Shown: in pieces, positions 53,299-64,000 of the stretch
Layout of the letters: each line of letters opens with the position of its first letter
How positions within the stretch are numbered: the stretch's first letter is position 1
The notes under the pieces: generated by a model
What the model was told of the DNA's origin: nothing
The model's database searches: none
The model's input: only the letters and a program-made list of their open reading frames with translations
From: Echeneis naucrates
Lineage: Eukaryota; Chordata; Actinopteri; Carangiformes; Echeneidae
Assembly (NCBI RefSeq): GCF_900963305.1
Contig: NC_042515.1
Span: forward strand, 12,769,623 to 12,833,622
Length of the DNA stretch: 64,000 nucleotides
Direction: 5' to 3'
Translations under genes and position numbers: made by a program

Positions 53299-54250
53299 AC
53301 TGTCAGTGGAAACAACTTTATTTTTTTATGTTTGAGTTAATGTTGCTTTAACTCTGGTCCTATTGATTAGCAGGGTATGATTTTGACATTTTCAAAAGTG
53401 TCTGGTTTTTATTTCCATTAGTGGAGAGTCAGTTGCATTACAAAGGTGATACAGGCATTCTTGTATTAAAGGGACATTTGGAGAATTGTCACCTGAATCT
53501 TTGTGTTTCTTACCATTTCCAACAAGATAATCCATATAATCACATTACTGCAAATGTCCTCCTGGTGGGGAGTTGGAGTATGAGATGCATTTTTACTTGG
53601 AAGTTATTCACCCTTTCTTTTAGCCTGTCTCATTAGATTTCTTTGAACAGATTGTGGATAAAGACTGTAATAGCATTTTAAACAGGAGAACATGTGATTT
53701 AGCAATGTTCAAAGCCTCTGTGTCGATTCCCGGGCCTGGGGCCATTCTGTGTGGAGTTTGCATGTTTTGCCTGTGCTTGTGTGGGTTTTCTCCCACCCTC
53801 CAAAGACATGCATGTTTAGTTTGACTGGTGACTCTAAATTGTCAGTAGGTCTGAGTGTGAATGTGAGTGGTTGTTTGTTTGTCTCTGTGTGTTTGCCCTG
53901 TGATGGACTGGTGACCATCACCAGAAACCGATTAGCGATAGAAGATGAATGAATGAATACATATGTAGCATAAATAAGGTCTCTGTTCTATTTAAATTTC
54001 CCAGTCATGCTGATGGTGGAAAAGCACAGGCTTTACTACATTGGCTCTGACTGTTTCACGTTCAGTTAATTTCATCACTTATTTTTTCTGTGCATGGTCA
54101 CACAATACAGAAAAGCTGTCTAATTGAAAGTACATGTTGGATAGCATTTAAAAGGCAGCTTTTATTTTAATGCAGTCACTATTCTGAAGTATAATATGTA
54201 AACCTCACTAAGGGACTATTATTTTGCAATAAATATAAGAAATACTTTTC
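53299..54250 (+). other. med20: med20 3' untranslated region
   Basis: Sequence from the TGA to shortly after an AATAAA at 54228-54233. It includes a dispersed repeat copy (53716-53960). Confidence 0.55.
53716..53960 (+). repeat. Teleost dispersed repeat copy
   Basis: The motifs GTGTGGAGTTTGCATGTT, TTTTCTCCCACCCTCCAAAG, GGTGACTCTAAATTG and GCCCTGTGATGGACTGGTGAC occur in order, ending in a short GAATGAATGAAT tract. This order is typical of a very abundant fish interspersed repeat. I cannot assign the class with confidence. Confidence 0.6.
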
Positions 54251-54479
54251 AGGGCATTTAATTTTTTGGATTGTGATAAGATACTTTTACAGGAAAGGAT
54301 GCGAGTGTTAGATCGCCACCACATCTAAAAATACACACACACAAACAATGATATAAAGAAAAGTGTGTCAGTGGTACATGGAGCATTGTTTAGCCACTGA
54401 AACCCTTTAACACGATAAACTGAGAAGTTCAGGAGTCTGACAATTTTCCAAAAAAAAAAAAAAAAAAAAAAACAGCCTC
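54251..54479. other. med20-usp49 gap with poly-A tract
   Basis: AT-rich sequence with a pure A run at 54451-54472. No gene seen. Confidence 0.5.
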
Positions 54480-55250
54480 AGGATGGTTTAATACTTGGCA
54501 CAGGTATCAACCTGTTCATTCAAGAAGTCCTTTCAACGTGACAGCGGGGCCACCGGAAAAAGCCTCACACTGGGGCTGACTCCGGGACACCGGGTCGGAG
54601 GTTCTGGGGGCAGCGGTGGGTGGACGGTCGGTCGGACGGTCCATCCTGCTGCCTGTTGTTCAGCCACTCCGCCAATGAGAGCCCGGCTGCCGCTCAGCCC
54701 CGGTCCAATGAGAGCAGCGGGGTCTGGGATCGGATCGGGAGTTGGGTTGTTCAATCCGTGAGGAGGACAACAACCAGCTCCGAGAGTACCGGATGGATGG
54801 ATGGATGGATGGATGTTGGCGACGGTAACGTTACCCAGCCTCCCCCCCCCCCCCACCCCCCATTACCACAAATTACAAATGTACTAAAAACGGACCGGGA
54901 CGAGGACCGGCGTTAGAGCAGCGTTTCCCTCCACTGACCGGCTCTCCGCTGTGAATGTCACCGGGAGTTTTTGGAGGATTATCGGAGCAGTTTGCTAGCC
55001 AGCTCCGCTCCGTGCTGGTTAGTCAACGTTAGCGACCGAGAGCAGACGTCGCGTTAACTTGGATTGAGCTCCCCGCTAGCCGCCGAGCTAACGCTAGCAC
55101 CGGGGCGAGCTAACAACATAAATGTTGGCTCCCCGGAGCAGGGGGAGCCGTCGGGGGCTGAACTAAGTGCCTTATTCGGCCAGGGGCGGCAAAGGGCTCG
55201 GTAACAAGCGACCCCGTGCCGAGTCGCACGGGTTAGCGGCTAGCGGCGGT
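54480..55250 (+). promoter_or_regulatory. usp49: usp49 CpG-island promoter and first leader exon region
   Basis: Strongly GC- and CpG-rich. Two CCAAT boxes in the shared context CCAATGAGAGC (54672-54676 and 54705-54709) sit 33 bp apart. A GGAT tetranucleotide repeat (54791-54814) and a poly-C run (54842-54861) follow. A non-coding first exon probably lies here, since downstream leader exons begin with splice acceptors. Its donor is not certain. Confidence 0.6.
54791..54861. repeat. (GGAT)6 repeat and poly-C run
   Basis: Six GGAT units, then a spacer, then about 19 C/A bases that are mostly C, inside the usp49 CpG-rich block. Confidence 0.85.
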
Positions 55251-56299
55251 AGCTAACTTATTTCCTGCTGGGCAGCTTCGGACCAACAAAGTTGTCGGAT
55301 GTTCCCGGAGAGTGGCTCCGACTGGTCTTTGTTCTGGCTCAACATGGTGATGGAGGAGTAGCCTAGCATGGCGTTAAGAGCCGGCCGGGCTGAGCCAGAC
55401 GACAGGCTCCAGACCGCGGACACAGGCAGCCGGGATTTTAAGACATTTCTGATAATCGGCGTCTGATGCGTTAATACTGAGCCAGCATGCAGAGACAACA
55501 GCGGAGCAGAATATAACAGGATTCCCACATGCAGCTAACTACAAACCAGTTGCACCGACTGGCAAGTTAATGCTGCAATTCATCGTTGTTGTTGTTGCTT
55601 TTTTTTTTTTTTAGTTTTGAAACGAGAAAACAAAGCAAAAAGCAGTGCGCAGAACAACACCGGTGTGATAGACAGTCGCATTGTTTAGCCACAGGACAGA
55701 CAGCCATTAGCCTTCCTGTCAATACTACCACCTCTAAGTTTACCCGCTGGAGAACTTTTGTCACCATTTAATAAATTAACATGACTTTAACATCAGCAGA
55801 CAAGTATGAAAGTTTTTTTTTCTCAGAGCTGTTTTCTATCCCATTGGTGCGCCATAATAATCCCTGTCTGTATTCTCATCTTTCACCAACTGATAAGGCT
55901 TTACTCCTGTTGATGCTATGAAATGTGATGTTGTATTGGTGGAGTCTTGCAGACATCAGTGCTGCACCACCCACCGAGCACTGTGTGAAGGAAAAACTTC
56001 ACACTCAACATCTAGCATTCATGAACTGTTTTTACACATGGAGGAAAGTACCCACTTTCCTTTGTCACATATGTTATTACCAGCTCACATTATCGTATCT
56101 GTGTGAATATTATATTTTTCGAGTATTCATGTCACAGGCTTTTAACTCTAAAGTTTCCTGATGTCCTTGAACTCAGGCAATATGCAGTTTTGTGGTCTCC
56201 TCAATAGAAGCTTAACACGTCCTGTTATTTATTTATACACTGTTATTAAAAGAGAAAAGCATTTTGCTTTATTGATTGGATTTCATCCTGATTTTGCAG
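55251..56299 (+). other. usp49: usp49 leader intron (inferred)
   Basis: Between the CpG-rich block and the acceptor ending at 56299. It grows AT-rich away from the promoter and carries a poly-T run at 55600-55612. No coding exon is seen. Confidence 0.45.
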
Positions 56300-56411
56300 A
56301 AAGTTCGTCTTGGTGCCATCGCTCACCGTGAACATGGGTGATCAAGCTGAATGCTGCTCTTGAGTTCTGTGATGTATTATCCCAAACCTGATCAAGCAAA
56401 CTGCATTTACA
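56300..56411 (+). other. usp49: usp49 non-coding leader exon
   Basis: Bounded by an acceptor (ATTTTGCAG ending 56299) and a donor (GTAAGT at 56412). It would join the coding exon at 56521. It contains upstream ATGs at 56334 (short uORF ending 56363) and at 56351. Confidence 0.65.
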
Positions 56412-56585
56412 GTAAGTTAACTTAATTATTTTTTTGTCATTTAACTTTCTTTTTGTTGGACACCATAAAAAGCACTAATCTTCAACTTATTTCATCTTTT
56501 CTGTTTGACTCTTCCCTCAGAATGAGTTCCTGCTTGGCTACAGGACGTGTGTCCTATCACTGAGGCCACATGTGTATCTGGAGAG

Positions 56586-59500
56586 ATGGATCGTTGTAAG
56601 CACGTGGGACGCCTTCGTCTGGGCCACGATCATTCTATCCTCAATCCACAAAAATGGCACTGTGTGGACTGCAGCACCACAGATTCAGTGTGGGCCTGCC
56701 TCAAGTGCTCCCACGTAGCCTGTGGACGTTTTATGGAGGAGCACTCACTCAAACACTTTCAGGAGTCACACCACCCACTGGCTATGGAGGTGCGTGAGTT
56801 GGATGTCTTCTGCTTTGCTTGTGGAGACTATGTACTCAATGATAATGCAGAGGGAGACCTCAAACTCCTCAGAGGGGCACTCTCTACTGTTCGGAGCCCA
56901 GGTAGACGTTCCCTACGTTCGTCGACTGGGGGGGAGTGCCCCCTCTGGGTCGGGGAAGGTGGGCCACAGCCCCCCATGCAGCTGGCCTTGCGTCACAGGA
57001 GGAAAGCACTCCTTGGGAAGATGTTTCAAACGTGGATCGGCAAACATCAGGAGCTGCAGAATCAACGCAAGGAGAAACTTGAGGAAGCACGAAGACAAAA
57101 GAAAGAGGTAAAAAGGAGACTCATGGAAGAGCTTGGCAATGTACCTCCCAGAAAGAGTGCTAGGCTTCTTACTCAGGCTCCACGTTCAATGATCACACTC
57201 ATTCCTCGCAAATTTCGCGACCCGCCAGAACGCCTACCTCCTCCTCCCAAGAAGCCTTCCCTTCTAACCTTGTCCCGTAAGGCTCCTCATAATGGCAGAG
57301 CTGCTAAACTGAGACGATATTACTCCACACATGCGGTAACCCGCCGGAGACCTGCTCCGGGCGTCACCGGTCTGCGCAACTTGGGGAACACATGTTACAT
57401 GAACTCAATATTGCAGGTGCTGAGCCACCTGCAGAAATTCAGGGAGTGTTTTCTCACTTTGGACCTTTGTGAGACTGAGGAGCTGCTGGCCAAGACCAAT
57501 CACTCCCAGGGGATGAAGGGGGTAACAGGAGGTGTAGTCAGCAGTGGTAACACAGCATTGTCAGGATGCCCTCTTGGACGTATGGGGAGAGCAGGTTGTT
57601 GGAATTTGCCAGTGGGCAAAAAAGAGAGTGCTCCACTGTCCTCACAGGCTGCTGAGCTGGTCCAGCCTAAGGAGCCTCGCTGCTCTACCCGCCAGCAAAT
57701 GTCTCTGTGCCATGAGTTGCATACACTTTTCAGGGTCATGTGGTCTGGCCGGTGGTCTCTGGTATCTCCCTTCGCCATGCTGCACTCTGTGTGGAACCTC
57801 ATCCCAGCTTTCCGTGGGTATGACCAGCAGGATGCCCAGGAGTTCCTGTGTGAGCTGCTGGACAAGGTGCAGCAGGAGCTGGACACAGAGGGGTCCAAAC
57901 GCAGGATAGTTATCCCCATCACAAAGAGGAAACTATCCAAGCAAGTGCTAAAGGTCCTTAACACCATCTTTCATGGGCAGCTACTCAGCCAGGTGAGACC
58001 GACAGCTCACCAAAACAAAGATTTTCTAGTGTGATTGTCTTTCCCCAATATTTCATAAATTCAATGAAGAACATACATTTTACAGAGCTGTATTGCTTTC
58101 ACACAACATAGATATAACCAGTCACAGGCATTAAGATTGTTGTTGTTTTATTACGAACTAGAGACATATTCAGCCTTATGTATTATTCACAAACATGTAT
58201 TCGTACCCCGGTGAATAGTGAGGCTCAATTGCTACTAATATTTATAATTTCTCCACCCCTAAAGCAGTAAATCAGCTTTTATTTTGTTGCATATTTAAAT
58301 GCTAGGATATTTTCTAACTAGTAAGATTTTGTGATGTTTTCAAATGTCCTTGCATCATCTCTTTAGAGCCATTTCATTTCTAAAATGAAAATGTTCTGAC
58401 ATCAACATCAAAACTATTTATCACTGATGTCCTCACATGGTTTTGCCCTCTTTCTGCTGTGTGTTTTTTAGGTGACGTGTCTGTCCTGTAAGCACAAGTC
58501 GAACACAGTTGAGCCATTCTGGGATTTGTCTTTGGAGTTTCCAGAGCGATATCACAGCATAGAGAAAGGCACAGGCTCTACAGCTTACCAGCGCAGCTGC
58601 ACCCTCACCGAGATGCTGTCCAAGTTTACAGAGATGGAAGCTCTTGAAGGCAGCATCTATGCCTGCAACCACTGCAACAGTTAGTACATTGGTGTCCTAC
58701 AACTTCTGGAAACACTTGTGACTTGAGTTCTGTTTTGTTAGGATTTTCCTACTTCTCACTAAAATTGATAGCTGAGAGTGGAGTTGAACTATTTTTCAAA
58801 CTCAATCTTCTTAGGCTTCATGTATAGTTTATTTTTACATCACGTCTTAATACAGTTTTCTTAGTGAAGTGGTTGCATAAAGGTTGCTGTTGTACAAATG
58901 AAGTTATCTCACCACGGAAATTGGGCTCTGATTGTGAAAAAGATCCCAGGAGAAAGCGAGACGAGCCAGAGATCGCAGGAATTGCATAGCTTTTCAGTTG
59001 AACTGCATTCTCTGATTTGGGATTTTATTGAATGTTTCTTGAAGAATTGGCACTGTGGACAGTCCCTGGTTGGTGATAACAGGTGTTGTCAGCCCACTTG
59101 TTGCAGGAAGCAACCTTTCTGAAAGCCATTAAATGTTTTCTTACCTGTTTGCAAAGCCTGAAGAAATTATAAGAAAGTGCCACCTCTGCACGAGAACAAA
59201 GCATTCCTTCAGTAAAAACATTTGAATTCCTGTGTGGATTAACATAGCATCTTGCTGTCTCATGGTTTGCCAGAAAGAAGACGGAAATCATCTCACAAAC
59301 CCTTAGTTCTGTCAGAGGCACGTAAGCAGCTTCTGATCTACCGCTTACCTCAGGTTCTACGGCTGCACCTCAAACGCTTCAGGCAAGTTTCTCTGTTGGC
59401 TCACTTTCATGTTTACTAGAAATGAGATAACATGAGAATGTAAGCTTGTTTTGGAAACACAGTGGTAATTGTTTCTTCTTCAGCTGACAACAGAGTCATT

Positions 59501-59979
59501 TAGTACATGAGAATTTATTTTTATCAGGAGGCTAATGGGTCCTCGTGACACTAACTGGGCTCTGTTTTCTAGCAGATGGTCGGGGCGGAACCATAGGGAG
59601 AAAATCGGCGTCCACGTGGCCTTTGACCAGGTTCTGAACATCAAACCATACTGCTGTACAGGCTCAGGTCACCCTGTCCACAGAGGCGGCTACACCTACG
59701 ATCTGTCTGCTGTAGTCATGCATCACGGTAAAGGCTTTGGCTCAGGGCACTACACCGCATACTGCTACAACACAGAAGGAGGTAAGGAAGCAAACAGGCT
59801 CATTTTACGTCAGCTCGTGATTTTCTGGTGTTCTGTTGTGTTTTTGATTTTTGTTATTGTCTTCTTTATCGTCAGGTTTCTGGGTCCACTGTAATGACTC
59901 TGAGATGAAGGTTTGCAGTGTGGAGGAAGTGTGCAACACTCAGGCCTATATTCTGTTCTATACCCAGAGGTCTGCCTAG
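56586..59979 (+). CDS. usp49: Ubiquitin-specific peptidase 49
   Basis: A cysteine deubiquitinase of the USP44/USP49 pair. In mammals it removes ubiquitin from histone H2B and acts in splicing and checkpoint control. Exons: 56586-57992 (with leader from 56521), 58472-58679, 59274-59382, 59576-59781, 59876-59979, totalling 2034 nt (677 aa). The N-terminal zinc-finger UBP domain ([35 protein letters not shown]) is followed by a basic coiled region ([24 protein letters not shown]). The catalytic Cys box [13 protein letters not shown] has Cys270. [15 protein letters not shown], the His box [12 protein letters not shown] (His633) and the HCNDS box complete the active site. The intron at 59383 has a GC donor (TTCAG then GCAAGT). 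Joining there gives [13 protein letters not shown], as in human. Start chosen: ATG 56586. Confidence 0.95.
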
Positions 59980-62130
59980 GCACCTCTCGCTGTGATGTCG
60001 ACCTGCACATGGCAACTTTGGGCTGCATTTATGAAAATGTTCTCTGATGTTTTCCCAGATGTAATTAAACAATCACTTTAAAACGATCTACTAAAAAAAG
60101 ATCCCAATGAGGGCAGTAGGACAGCCACAATCATGAGTTAAGATGAGGATTTTAGCAGCATATTCCAGTTTAGAAAGGTGAACGCAATGATATGTATACT
60201 GTAATTTACAATTGGTGGATTTTCATTTACATTTTGTAGTGGAAAAAAAGAAATCAAAAACCTTTTCATAAATGAGGCAATAGGTTTCTCCACCCTGTGG
60301 GACCAGCATTTGGTTTATGGCCTGAAGACTGTGGGAGCAGGTCCGACTCTGTCCTGCTGAACACCAAGTTGTGTGTCTATGTTTTTTAAAACCAATCAGG
60401 CTTATGTCTGTTGAGTCTGGAAACAACCAGGCATTCTCCTGAGACAGCATTTTACATTTTACAGGCAACACGGACTCTGGAGTTTGGAGCGTTCTCTCAG
60501 AATGAAGTTAACAATGTGCGTTTTATATGTAACTGTACATTTGATCTGGGAGGTACATCTTTCAGTATCATTACATGGATCCACTTGAATGAAAGAAGTG
60601 TAGTGATAGAGGAGACTGAAGTCCAGGCTCTGTGTTGCCTCCTGTTGAGCTTTTTTAATTATTGTGAAATGTCAGTTATGGAAACTTTTAATACTCATCA
60701 TGTCATTTGTATTTCACCATGTCCTCTCCTCAATCGTACTGCTGTGACTGGATACTGTGTCTTAGGCTTGAGGCCTTGGTGGGCGCTCTCAGTGAACAGG
60801 AATTTTTTTTATTTTATTTTTTTTAATTTTGTAGTCATTCTATTTTCCACTTCCACTAAAAGAAGCAAAAAGTTTAAGTATCAGACACTTGATTTAAAGA
60901 TGAATGACTGAAAGCTGCACTTTTGAGGAGGGGCTATTACTGTTGGTCCTATTTTTGTGATTGTTCATGTTTTAGCTCCTGTAACTTCTTTAAATGGCAG
61001 CTCCCCCCTGCGATTTCACTGTTAGACTAGTCTGAGCCCAGGTCAGAGACACTGCATCTGAGCAGGAAAGACAGGAGGAGGGAAACGAGTTAAAGGCCAG
61101 ACTGCGATACTGAGGAATGTGTTTTTGGGAGACGTGGGGTACCCATTTTGAGTTTAGCACCTGAAAGCAATATATTGTACATCTTGCATCTTGACAGGAA
61201 TTTGAGATAAAATCAGGAATTCTTCTGCTTATTATACAATGTTTTTTTTCTACTCTGCTGTTTCTATCAAGGTCTTTAGAATTTGCTAGGTAATCAAGAA
61301 GAATCTGCTGTGTTTGATACGAGTCAAATACAAACCACATTTGTGAACTCTGTAAAAGTTGGAACAATCTAATGACGATGAATGTCTTACTTTTTAGTGG
61401 TCAGGTGTGGCCATGCCACAGGCTCTGATCCCCTTGAGTTCTGTCTTGTACTGTAACAATACCTGTCATAAATGTAATGTTCATATGGGTTTTGTCTGAC
61501 AGTAATGATTAAAAAGACAAAACAAATTTGAAGAATTTTTTTAAGTTGATTTCTTTTTAAGATGAATATTTCCCAAAGAGCTTGAGAGGTGGTTTTGAAT
61601 GACTTAAAGGAAGGAAGACTGATGGAGTCTTAAAATGATGAGCATTTAGTCAAAATGAACTAATACTAAAACTACATGGGGTTACAAACATGATCTATAG
61701 GTGTAAACGAAGTCAGGAAATGTGTTGGAAATCAGCCCTTCAACCATTCAGTGTCAAAACGGACATACAGGAGTAGGATTGAACTAATCCACAGGATTAT
61801 TTCAGTTGACTTCTCATGTTAATTCTGCTCTAATGTGTCCTTAAAGACTTGAAACCTTTGGACCAGACAGAGATGCTGCTGAAGAGGTATTAAATGTAAA
61901 CAATCTCTGGATTATTTCTCTTCTCTGCACAGCGTCTGCTTCAATTTTCTTTGATCGTGTAATGCCAGTTCGCCGAACAGCAGGTTAGCGTCAAGCATCT
62001 TCCTGGAGCTCCTGTTATCTGCAGCTCCACAGGATGATGGTTTGCTAAACGTGACGTTCAAAGCTAGGTTTCTGTGCTGCCTCCAGTCAACAGCAGATTC
62101 ATACTTGTGCTAATAAATATTATTTCAGCT
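59980..62130 (+). other. usp49: usp49 3' untranslated region
   Basis: Non-coding sequence after the TAG at 59977-59979. Candidate signals are ATTAAA near 61508 and AATAAA near 62112. The end is uncertain. The gene converges on tmcc2. Confidence 0.45.
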
Positions 62131-62636
62131 GTGCGTTCTAATATTGCGCATAGGGATTAAAGTTGTAACCAAAGGCTTTATAATGGTTTCTAAATTCTTT
62201 ATTTACACCAAAGTTTTAAGAGAAAAGTGTTAAGAGTTTTTCGTCTGCAAAAAAAATCCTGTGATTTTTTTATTTTATTTGGTAATGTTTCAGCTACAGT
62301 GTAGTGAACTGTTAAAGGCCAAATGATGAGTAGATAATAACTACATTTTAGTCCCGATTCATTAAAACAATTTTTCGAAGGTGTCCAAATTAGTTAATGG
62401 ATTTTTCACAACCAGAAAACTCTTAAGTTACCATTATTAAAAGCCCTTAAATGGTCCTTATAACTTCAGTAAACACAATATTTACAACATTTGCAAATCA
62501 TTCAATATTAGAAAACATTGCCATTATTTCTATATCTCAAGTTATGTGAGATGTTTTTCACTCACTTAGTCTAAAAGTTCAGACTAAACCAAGGATGATA
62601 GGGATACATTCAAGATGAAATTAATATATTAAAGTG

Positions 62637-63515
62637 TTTATTTTCCCCATTGTTTAATAAAACAGCAATAATTATTTTTTGCAATCTGGATATAAACCTT
62701 GATTTGACAACAATTTGACATGCCAGTTAGTTTTGACAAAGTGAATAGTAGCAGTTCTACAATAGTGGTCATAAAATAGTGTTTATGGACAGAACAGATT
62801 TTACATAATTGAATTATTGTGATTAACAAAAAAAAAGGTTCCTTCTCCTTCAAGAAAAAAAGAAAAATAAAGAAATTTGTCTAAAAAGCTCCAACATCAG
62901 ACCAGGAAAGGAACCAGGAATGACACTACATACAACATGTCTGTACTGTATTTCTGTCAACACAATAGCAATTATAGACGGTTCATTTTGTTGTCACGGA
63001 AATGCCAACCCATGCCAGCTAAATGTGTCTCAGTGCACATATGAGGACATGCATGAGCAGATAACATTCATGAAAAAAAACTTTTCCTCTCAAATATACG
63101 ATAACTTCAACATGAAGGTTGCAGCAGACATGATCAGCATTTTACAGTCTCTTGCTCTAGTCTTTGTAACTCGTGTATCATAAGTAATTAGAAAAGACGA
63201 TCCAAAGATGCCTCGCGGGAAACACAGTTTTTGGTGACAGCATTACAACTGATGATTGGTCATCAACAGCAACAGACTTGGGTGAGATGAGATGATGTCT
63301 TTTATTGTTTAACACACCTTGTAGGCTGGATCTCACCCTGCCCTCCACTAAAAGTGCCATGTTTTCCCCTCAGATCCCTCTACCCTAAACTCAAAGGGAC
63401 CGATTGCAGCAGCTCTCTTTCTATTTCAGTCTCCAAATCCTTTTGTGGTGGCGATGAAACTGAGCCCAGCTGTGTCTTTCTGCTCTGGTCCCCTTTGGAG
63501 TCTCTCACAGGGAGC
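62637..63515 (-). other. tmcc2: tmcc2 3' untranslated region
   Basis: Sequence between the tmcc2 stop (63516-63518) and a minus-strand AATAAA at about 62637-62642. The short open frame at 62920-63183 on the other strand has no recognisable homology. Confidence 0.5.
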
Positions 63516-63815
63516 TCAGCTGGGCAGCAGCCACAGCTCAACAAAGTCCCACTGCTTCCACAGGATGAACAGCAGCAAAGTCAGCAGGACGGTGGCAGCT
63601 ACTCGGGCCCGGGTCTTCATCAGGGGGGTGATGAAGTTGGCCAAAGTGGAGACAAAGACCAGCAGCACCGCCATGAGTGCCAGAATGATATTGATAAGTT
63701 TTCCCAGCAGAGCTCGAGCGTTGGCGTTCTCCACTCCCTCCAACTGGACGACCTGCTGCTGTTGCTGCTGCAGCTCCAGCTTGGTGATGCGGGTCAGGCA
63801 CGACTCCACAGCCTC
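63516..63815 (-). CDS. tmcc2: Transmembrane and coiled-coil domain protein 2 (last exon)
   Basis: This is the C-terminal coding exon only; the rest of the gene is beyond the right edge. It encodes 99 residues starting [21 protein letters not shown]. These contain the end of the coiled coil, the conserved block [19 protein letters not shown], and two hydrophobic segments ([20 protein letters not shown] and [15 protein letters not shown]) split by PLMKTRAR, ending [13 protein letters not shown] proteins are ER membrane proteins, and TMCC2 has been linked to APP and apoE. Assignment to TMCC2 rather than TMCC1 or TMCC3 rests partly on the neighbouring nuak2 and dstyk (human 1q32). The minus-strand acceptor lies at 63816-63817. 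Confidence 0.85.
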   Translation of the reverse strand, partial: EAVESCLTRITKLELQQQQQQVVQLEGVENANARALLGKLINIILALMAVLLVFVSTLANFITPLMKTRARVAATVLLTLLLFILWKQWDFVELWLLPS

Positions 63816-64000
63816 CTGCACGCACCAGCCCACACAGAGAATTCCCACACTGTCAGATTTCAAATCTCTGCAACCTAAGAGGCCCTGAAAACTTTTCTCA
63901 GCCAATTGTTGATGTATTGTTTCGATACTCGTCTACAGCTACTTTTGTTCATTTTACCATTTTGACCAGGTTTGAGCAAAAAAACTTCACTTCAATTGTC
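63816..64000 (-). other. tmcc2: tmcc2 intron (continues past window)
   Basis: Sequence upstream of the last tmcc2 exon. A reading frame runs on to 63905, but it crosses the acceptor and does not match TMCC proteins there. Confidence 0.6.

Noticed and set aside
56586-59979. Assignment of the deubiquitinase as USP44
   Set aside because: Its body matches USP49 more closely (for example [39 protein letters not shown]) and it neighbours med20 and bysl as in human USP49.

Overview
This window is vertebrate nuclear DNA, almost certainly from a ray-finned (teleost-type) fish. The genes have many exons with GT-AG introns, most introns are 80 bp to 3 kb, coding exons match human orthologues closely, and CA/TG/TA microsatellites and fish-type dispersed repeats are scattered between exons. 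There is no bacterial, phage or CRISPR content. No reverse transcriptase, integrase, capsid or envelope gene was recognised.

Layout, left to right: celsr2 3' half (+, 472-10871, long 3' region to about 13.9 kb); a short intergenic gap; dstyk (-, 30623-15552, 14 coding exons, 927 aa); a 3.5 kb intergenic stretch with TA palindromes; nuak2 (+, 34421-41673, 6 coding exons, 620 aa); a divergent D-type cyclin (-, 46419-43954, 5 exons, 314 aa) tail-to-tail with nuak2; bysl (-, 51522-47524, 7 exons, 436 aa) and med20 (+, 51891-53298, 4 exons, 211 aa), head-to-head across 368 bp; usp49 (+, coding 56586-59979, 677 aa, with non-coding leader exons); and the last coding exon of tmcc2 (-, 63815-63516), whose remainder lies beyond the window. 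I assembled each gene exon by exon at visible splice sites. Every complete gene gives an intact frame (total length divisible by three) and a length close to the human protein.

The genes do not form one pathway. They cover planar polarity and adhesion signalling (CELSR2), two kinases (DSTYK, NUAK2), G1 cell-cycle control (D cyclin), 40S ribosome assembly (bystin), Mediator (MED20), ubiquitin removal (USP49) and an ER membrane protein (TMCC2). Their arrangement is the main point of interest. dstyk, nuak2 and tmcc2 belong with human 1q32, the cyclin D-bysl-med20-usp49 block belongs with human 6p21, and here they are interleaved.

I found no previously undescribed molecular system. The observations most worth checking are the interleaved synteny, the divergent D cyclin, two GC-AG introns, a stop codon that overlaps a splice donor in celsr2, the usp49 upstream ORFs, and a few promoter and repeat structures.
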